Positions 47,201 to 56,391 of a stretch of DNA of 64,000 nucleotides are shown here, one piece after another. The DNA comes from Amyelois transitella. Taxonomy: Eukaryota > Arthropoda > Insecta > Lepidoptera > Pyralidae. The stretch lies in contig NC_083535.1 of NCBI RefSeq assembly GCF_032362555.1, forward strand, positions 248,001 to 312,000, given 5' to 3'. A program made the translations under genes and the position numbers. Every line of letters begins with the position of its first letter. The first letter of the stretch is position 1. Under the pieces are notes generated by a model. The model worked only from the letters and a program-made list of their open reading frames with translations. It made no database searches and was not told the origin of the DNA.

Positions 47201-50200
47201 CAACATGTGGACCACTCCGAGGATAATGGACATTTTCATCTTAAAAGAGTTCTCAATCACTATCTTATTTGTGGCGTCCTGTACCAAAAAAAAAAATGCT
47301 TTTAATTTGTGCTGGCATTTTGTTAACTCCATTGTGCCGTAATGATTAGTCTCTGCCTAACCCTGCGAAAATCGGATGTATGAATGTATTGTGCCAGCAC
47401 TTTTAAAGAATCTACTTTATCACCCTACTTATCATACTTTATACCCGTGGGAATAGTAAAAGATGACTGAGGGAATAAATGACCATTTCTTTAATGCATA
47501 TAGTGCAGCTTTATTCATTCTATGAATTCAAAGAAAGAGACTCTTAAAGTGCAAAAATTATGTTCGTCCTTTTCTGGAATATCAGTCAGCTATTGCCCGC
47601 GACTTTGTCATACAGAATTCAATCAAGTAGAATTTCATTATGTACGAGTATATATATTTTTTTACAGTCATTGTACCACACGTACAAACATCCATCTCAA
47701 TTCGGTCCAACGGTTCGACTGGCAGAGAATGCCTTGTGGCATTAAATCCACCTGTTGTACATTTTACGTGCATAAAGTTTAAATAAATATATGTATCTAT
47801 GGGCTAGCAACCTGTCACTATTTGAATCTCAATTCTTACATTAAGCCAAATAGCTGAACGTGGCCATTCAGTATTTTCAAGACTTGTGGCTCTGTCTATC
47901 CCGCAAGGGATATAGACGTGACCATATATATGTATCTATGTATATAAGGATGATGTACATGTACGATATACCTTCCACACGGGATCCATGCCGAAGAAGT
48001 ACGGATATTTCCCTGTACTTCCCGAGGGATTGAGCGTTATGAAATGCTTGCTCCTGATGTCCGCCTTCGTCTTGTTGTTGATCCAGTACGGGTCCATCAG
48101 CCGCAGACCTCGGGAGAACACGTCGTTGTATATGAACCCAGTCACTATTGTGAACAATCCCAGCATTAAGATAACATAACGACCTGAAAATAAATGTAAT
48201 AATCAAGGATCCATTTTCAAGCATAATCACTATATAGTATAGTATGATGTATGTATATGCTTAGATGTTTAAAACTACGCCATGGTTTTTGATGCAGTAT
48301 TTTTTATCGATATAGTGGTTCAAGAGGAAGGTTTACATTAAATACTACCCTTGCGAAGCCGGGGCGGGTCGCTAGTCAATAATAAAAATAAATGGTTAAA
48401 TCGTATCTATTTTTCGGCATTATCTTCGTTTTGCATTTAAAAAATCATAATATATTTAATTAAAAGCGAAACGATAATTATACCAAAAAACTTAATTATG
48501 AAACGATGTCTGGGTTCAATTTTGTCTTTAAAAATTGAACCCAGACTACATCGCACACAATACAGAGGGCGCTGTACACTTGTAATACGTAACAGCAAAG
48601 ATAACAGAAAAACACTAGACAAACACACAAAGGTTTTTCAAAATCATAGTGCACAATTCTGTTGCGGTTCAATGAATACACGTACTCAAAATTTTAACTT
48701 TAAACGTACGCAAAAGTTTCATAATAAAAAAGGCTGTGAGATACGGACAGACGGACATGAGACATGACGATACTGTAAATGTACCGTTTTGACATTGAGC
48801 ACTTTTACTTCGGTATGTTCCTTTTGTAACAAATTAGATATCTACCTGTTGTGTACTATATACTTTTAAACCATCTCTCCAACATTTCAAACGGGAACAA
48901 AATCCGTCCACTACTTTCCGAGATTAACGCTTACATACAGACAGAGAAAAAATTATATACATATAATCACCTCTATATCCATTGGGGGGTAGATAGAGCC
49001 AACAGTCTTGAAAGACTAGAAGGCCGTATTGTTTAATGATTTCAGCTGTATTGTTTAATGATTAAAAAGAAGATGCTGTCTGATTGACTGAAATACTGAT
49101 TGACTGACTTTGAAAACCTGACTCATCCAATCCAGCCACCATAGCCGCTCCCAGGGTTCGTCTCCAGAAAGGTGTGGATGTATCCGGGACTACTCCAGGA
49201 GGTAACTTACCATGTTCACATTAATGCTAGGTCTAGAGATCTGTCGTGAAGGGTCTTTATGAGGTCTATAAATGAGTTATCAATAGAATGCCCTAAAAGT
49301 AACTAGGTTACTGGTGTCTTCGCATGAATTTTGCTTTTTAATTTTTTAAAGTGACCAAAGTACGTACCATTGAAGGCAATATTAAAAATTTCGTTGTTAG
49401 ACCTCAACGCCATAATCTTCCTCTCTTTGACAATCATCCACGTGGCGGAGACCACCAGAATGAGGCCGTGTCCAAGGTCTCCAAACATCACCGCAAATAG
49501 AAACGGGAATGTGATGACGGTGTACAAGGCTGCGGAGTTAAATAAGGTTGGAATTTATGCTAAACAAATAAAAGTGTTATTCACTATGACCTCTTCTAAA
49601 TATCCATTAAGGATTAGGTCTTCCAGCAGAGGTTGCGGAGGCAAGATGGGAGTTGCTACATGTTGAAACCTGACTCACCCAATCCAGGAGGAAGACTTTT
49701 TCTGAATTGTGTAGGTTAGTGTGGTTTTCGGCACCTTAGAATAGGACCCTACTATATCCTTTACATGGATGTAATAAAAGGCGAGTAAAGAAAAGGCTAA
49801 TGAACTTGTGATTCTTCTTGTAGGCGATGGGCTAGCAACCTGTCACTATTTGAATCGTAAACTTGGCCTGTCGGTCCTTGCGAGACTGTTGGTTCAGTCT
49901 ACCTCGAAAGGGCTGAAGTCATGATACGAGTAATATGTATGAGTATATACCTTTAATGCTGTATGGGCTTAGAACATAAGGGTCAGGTTTCTCTGCAAAG
50001 ATTGCGGTGAAGTCGCTTCATTTTAAAACCTGAGTCACCTAATTCAGGATTGCGACCATTGTTGCTCCCTGGGTTCGTCTTCAGAAAGGTGTGGGTGTCA
50101 CCAGGACTAACTACACGTGACACTAGATTTTATGTCATCACTCGATTGGCATGAGAACGCATCTATTTTTTCATTTGCATAATATCAAGGAAATTATCAT

Positions 50201-53200
50201 TTTGATAAATGGTGACTTTATTATATACTTTCAGTTATTTAGGTTCTTTACGATCGGATTTTTATTGCATATATCATGTATGTATACCTGGATTCAGTTC
50301 CCTGTAATAGGATTCACCATACGCGTTAATCAGTGCTTGGAACCCGTGGGTGAATTTATTGGTGCGGTGGAAAGTTGGAGGCTTTTCGTTGGCACTGGAC
50401 TTGATGAGAAACGACTCCACTGGAGTTTCCAACTTATCCTGTGAATAATAAAAGCCAACACCAAATTTCACTAAGTTGTTAACGATCTTTTGATGTGAGA
50501 CAATGAGACTCTTCAAAATAGGACAAGTCCCATCTTCTTTTGAATAAATATTTTATGAGAAACAAGCAATTGGAATAAGCACCTCCATTAAGGTTCCAAT
50601 AGGGTCACGCATTTCAGATTTAAGTTTCATTTGACTTTTGATACCTATGATCATAATTCTGGAGTACATGCGGATGAGGACGTATCTGCCATTTTTATGG
50701 TGAAAAAGATGTTACATGCATATCTACAATATACTAATACACCAATCAGGGCATTTGTAGTTGTCGCTAAATAAGTTGCTTTTTGTAAGCGGCGCTGCAT
50801 TCGCGCTTATGAAACTGCGGATAATTGAAAAAGCTAGTAGAAAAATAAATACCGAATAATACTTGAGACATCTTTGCACTTTATGCACATCGGCGTCAGG
50901 GACCCAGCAGCGGCCGATGAGGCACTTCCTCGTGATGTCCAGGTTGAAGAGGTTCATCGTGTGGTATATGGCCTTCGTCTTCTTCACTCGCATCTTCCAC
51001 GTCCCCCACTGCTGCGCGACAGTGTACAGCGCTTTGCACCGCTGGTAGCGCGTCTTGGCTAAAACCTGTTGATGAAGAGTAGTAGGTAGTCAGAATATAC
51101 AGTTTGAAAAGTCACACAGTCTGCATTCAGCTGTATAACATACAAAGAAAATATAAAAGATATTAGAAATAAATAAAATAATGGCGTTAAAAAGATACAT
51201 ATCATCGTTGTTTTGTTCATTGCTGATTTTTGTCGTTCTTCATAAATATTTCGAAAATTAATAACGCGAACTTGTAACTCTAAACATACCTATTTAGTAT
51301 CTTTACTAATAAAACGTGCTATTCTACAATAAAAACACCAACTGAATATATATACGGGACAAATATACCGTGATAGACTTGTGTAACGAGATATTAACTC
51401 AACGATACTATATTTTATAATAAATACTTATATAGATAAACATCCAAGACCCAGGCCAATCAGAAAAAGTTCTTTCCTCATCATGCCCTGAACGGGATTC
51501 GAACCCGAGAACTCCGGTGTCACAGACAAGCGCACTACCGCTAAGCCACAGAGGCCGTCTGAACTGAACAGGATAAAAAATCGCCAACATAATACAACTA
51601 TACCTACGGTTCGTTTTATAGTCATCAAATCATACGTCTCATATAAAAAGCAAAAATTAAAGCATACTACTTTCTGATCCTCTAACTTGATCCCAATATC
51701 CTTGTTCATGACGTGCCTATCATCCGCCGTTCTGGGGCAAGGGTACAGGTTAGCTCGGAAACCGCTGCAGATCTTCAACACTCTATCGTGGAGCCGATCG
51801 CCCTGGCAGATCACCAGGAACGCCACTTTTCGCTCCTCCTGACCCTGTTGCAAAATTATTTCATTATCACCTTTATCTTAGACATCATCTTTACAGAATA
51901 AAAAAGGTTTTGCAAAATATTCAAAACGGAAGATACTTTCTTACCTACATTAAGATTATTTGTAAGACTGTTATTTGTTACTGATCAAAATGCTGCGATC
52001 GCCAACTTTGAATAAGTCTATGTCGTCTTCAGAACCTAATATTATGGGACGTTCTGATAACACGTCTCATGTTGACGCCTGCGACACTAATATCACAGTC
52101 CGAGATAAACGAAGGCGGTTGTCAAACGAAGATTATGACGAATTGACGGCGTTTAAAATGGAAATTCGCTGTATGTTCGAAATGTTCCAAGAATCGCAAA
52201 ATAAAAAGTTTGATTTATTGAGTCAAAACATACAGGAGGTCAAAGTCCAAACTTCAAATATAAATAGCAGTAGCCAGGATATTGAAAAGTCGCTTGAGTT
52301 TATGGGTAGTCAACTGCAGAATTTGCAATCTACAATTGATGGATTGGAAGGACAAAGAATTGAGATATTATCCCAAATAAACAAAGTCGAAGAAAAATGC
52401 GAGTTTTTGGAAAAATCCCTCAAGAAGACCTGTATAGAAATTAAGTTTATACCCCGAATTGAAAATGAAAATAAAGATAACCTATTCAAATACATACAGA
52501 ATCTTGGTAAGAATTTGGATATTTCATTGCACGCTTCCGAATTACGGGATGTATATCGTGTACCTAATAAGAAGGACCCCTCAAGATCTACTATCATTGC
52601 CGAGCTGTCAAATACACTGATTAAGTCCAAGTTCATGGACTCGGCTAGAAGATTTAATAAAACTAGAAAACTTAATGTTAGCCATCTTGGTATCGAAAAA
52701 AATACCTCCCCGATATTTATATCGGAGACTCTTACAGCAAAAAGCAGAAGACTTTACTTTCTTGCCAGAGAATATGCCAGACAAGAAAACTTTCAGTTCT
52801 GCTGGACCTCCAATGGAAACATCTATCTTAGAAAACAAGAAGGATCACCATACATTCTGGTTAAAAGTGAAAATCAGCTCAGTGACTTGTTACCAAATAA
52901 ATGAACTCTTAACATGGGGCGGGCACTACTGTGCCCCTCGAGTATTTCTAATTAAAACACAAATATTTACAAATTGTGTAAGCTACAAACACTTTATATC
53001 TTATATCAACTATTATTCTATATTTATCTTTTTATTCATAAATATAAATTACTTATATAAATTTATTGATATATTAATAATATCTACTATTACATATTAT
53101 ATACTTATGATTTTCTTGCATGTTTTTAAGACCTATAATCGATATTTCGTTATAATTACCTCCGTTATTGACGCTGAACTTCAATGTAAAGCAGTGCCAA

Positions 53201-56200
53201 AACTTCGTCAGTTATGTAATTTTTGTTCTATAGTATATGACTTGTACTTAAAATTGGTGTTTTTCACAAATCACATAAGAATCAATGGTATGTTAATGGC
53301 TATAAAAATTCCTTTACCTTTTCATCTTATGGAACATTGCCTCGGAACACATTATATTTTTATGCATCTTTATTATGGATAGCAGAATAAATATTTTAAA
53401 TGATATAGATAATACAAATCTGGTCACTAGCGTCGAATTATATGATCCCGACTTATGTAGACAACATTTATTAGGCACCAGCGCACGGAAATTTACCATA
53501 TTATCTCAAAACATACGGAGTATTAATAAAAATTATGATAAATTAACACTACTTTTACATCGTTTGAAATTTAAACCGGATCTGATAGTGCTAACAGAAT
53601 GCAGGATTAATGATTTTTCTAACAAAATATCTTTAGAGGGATATGACTGCAATCATTCAAAGTGTTTTATAAATCAAAACGACGGTATAGTTATTTATTC
53701 TAGAACAGGTCTTGATATAACTATAACAGAACCACCGTTTCAGGATGCCAACTGTTTAGTACTGCAAATTGAACAAATTTACTCGGTGATAGCCATCTAT
53801 CGGTCACCGTCTTTTCGAAGTACTAAAAACTTTTATAGGTCTCTAGAGAAAATTCTAAAATCTTATACTAAACCTCATTCTATTCTATTAGGCGATATCA
53901 ATATTAATTTACTTAAAGACAAATATAATGACGCGACGGATGAATATCTAAATATATTAGCACATTACGGTTATACTCCTGGACATAATTACCGAACGAG
54001 AGAACACAGAAATCTAGATCACTGCATGATTAAATCAACGTTTTCCTCTACTACTGTGGTTTGCCACGCCGATATTACTGATCATAGCACTGTATTATGT
54101 AGTCTTAACACATCTTTAGAACACGAAGATCACAGCTACAAAAGCACTAAAATAGATTTCGATGCTCTTCTAAATACCATCAAAGACGTTGATTGGACTG
54201 ATTTTTACCAGATTAATGACCCTAAAGAGGCTATAAATTACTTTTTGAATGTCATGAACAGTGCTCTTGAAAAACATAAAACAACACGAAAAATTACTAG
54301 TCGTAATGTTATACGTAAAAAATGGATTACTCCGGGTTTATTAAAATGTATTAGACGTCGAGATGAACTTCATATGAAAACAAAAAAATTTCCTGATGAC
54401 TCTGATCTACTAAACCATTATAAATCCTATAGGAATTATTGCAACAATATACTTCAAAATTTAAAAACCGAACATGACAAAGCAAAAATTTTAGAAAATA
54501 AAACAGATATTAAAAAATTATGGGACTCAGTTAAATCTATATGTCATATTAAAACTACAAAAAATAAAAGTGAAAAACTACTTCAAATTAAACGTGACTC
54601 CTTTGAATCCTTGAATGTAGTTAATGATTATTTTAGTTCTATAGGGGAAAAACTTGCAAATAATATTCTAGATAAAAGCGGACAAACTGAAATAGACCTA
54701 GCTAAAAAATTTAAATCTAAAACCGATTCAACAACCCCCCATTCATTATTTATGACACCTACAAATGAAATAGAGGTAACTAAATTGATCACATCGCTTA
54801 AATCTAGTTCAGCAACCGGACATGACAATCTTAGCAACAATATATTAAAAAAAGCCAAGAAATTCGTAGCAAATCCAATTGCGCATATCTGTAACTTAAG
54901 CTTGTTGTCGGGTACTGTTCCCTCTGAATTAAAGGTTGCAAATGTTGTTCCTATATTTAAGTCTGGAGATCTTCTACTACCGGAGAACTATAGACCCATA
55001 TCTCTGCTAAGCGCACTGTCGAAAATTATTGAGAAAGTGGTTAATTCGAGACTCTTAAGCTACTTGGAGGCAGGGGGACTGTTGGCCGAGAACCAGTACG
55101 GCTTTCGTTCAGGCAAATCCACGGAGGATGCAGTAACTGATTTGGTTACACATACCATTGAAAAAATCGGTGAGGGACAAAAATGCGTCGGTGTCTTTCT
55201 GGATTTTGCTAAAGCTTTTGATACTGTTTCTCGGCCAATACTCCTCTGCAAGCTAGAAAAACTTGGCATAAGAGGGATTGCTCTAGAGTGGTTCCGCTCA
55301 TACCTTTCTGAACGTAAACAGAGAATCTCCTTAGAGGGCTGCTGTAGTAACTATGCTGACATTAGGTTCGGAGTGCCGCAGGGCAGCGTTTTGGGTCCTA
55401 CACTCTTTCTCGTTTACATAAACGACCTGTGTTCCATGAAAATGACAAATGCAAAAATTTTTACATATGCTGATGACACCGCAATCGTCTATCATGACGA
55501 ATCATGGGACCGGGTCCATACTGTAGCTCAGAGAGGGCTTCAGGATGTACATGTATGGCTGCAAAGTAACCTTTTGAGTGCAAATGTTGGTAAAACTAAA
55601 GTTGTCTCATTCAAAATTAGTAACAGAACAGGTCCAAATAAATCTCTAAAACTTCGTCTTCATAGTTGCCAACAAGAATGTCAATGTGAGAATCTTGAGG
55701 AGGTTAAAACGATCAGATACTTAGGAGTTATCATTGATGATAAATTTAATTGGTCTGCACAGGTTGAAGCAGTTTCTAAACGTCTAAAAAAACTCATGCA
55801 TATATTTAAAAGGTTAAGATCTGTTGCTGACCATGATATTATTAAACTAATATATTTGAGTTTATGTCAATCAGTAATCTGCTACTGTATAGTGGTATGG
55901 GGTGGAGCTCCAAAAACTTTTATATTAAAACTAGAAAGAGCTCAACGAGCCATTCTAAAAATAGCATATAGTCGTCCCAGAAGATACCCAACTAAAAAAC
56001 TTTATTCAGAGCGTCAGCTCCTTAGCGTGCGTCAATTGTATATATCAGCAACTATTCTACGTTTTCACAAAAATGCCATGAAATTAGCAAGAAAATTCTA
56101 TAGAGGTTACAGATGGGACTATCCAAAAATCAAAACAGTCTTCGCGCGTAGGTCATTCAAATTTATGGGTCCATACCTATATAAGAAAATTTACAGGGTG

Positions 56201-56319
56201 GATAAGACCATTGTCAAAATGACTAAATTAAGATGTAGACGTACTGTATGCAAGTGGTTAATGACTAAAAACTACAATGAGACGGAGAACTTGTTACTTA
56301 ATGTCATATGAAATTATGC

Positions 56320-56391
<72 letters not shown>

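Noticed and set aside
50853..50866. Earlier donor (GT at about 50860-50861) for V-ATPase exon 6
   Set aside because: It would end exon 6 in phase 2 while exon 7 starts in phase 0; the donor after TATTATTCG keeps frame and matches the family length.
51975..51989. Upstream TTG extension of LINE ORF1 and, likewise, the GTG extension of the lipase to 15133
   Set aside because: Non-ATG starts are implausible for these eukaryotic genes; the next in-frame ATG (51990 and 15094) gives a sensible N-terminus, with a leader in the lipase.
52310..52904. FP25K-like domain as evidence of an integrated baculovirus
   Set aside because: It lies in the ORF1 of a complete LINE followed by endonuclease-reverse transcriptase, and no other viral gene is present; the shared domain is a known feature of lepidopteran LINEs.
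52675..53382. 235-codon plus-strand ORF
   Set aside because: It runs through the end of LINE ORF1 in another frame and then the AT-rich spacer before ORF2; the sequence is Ile/Tyr/Phe-rich filler without motifs.
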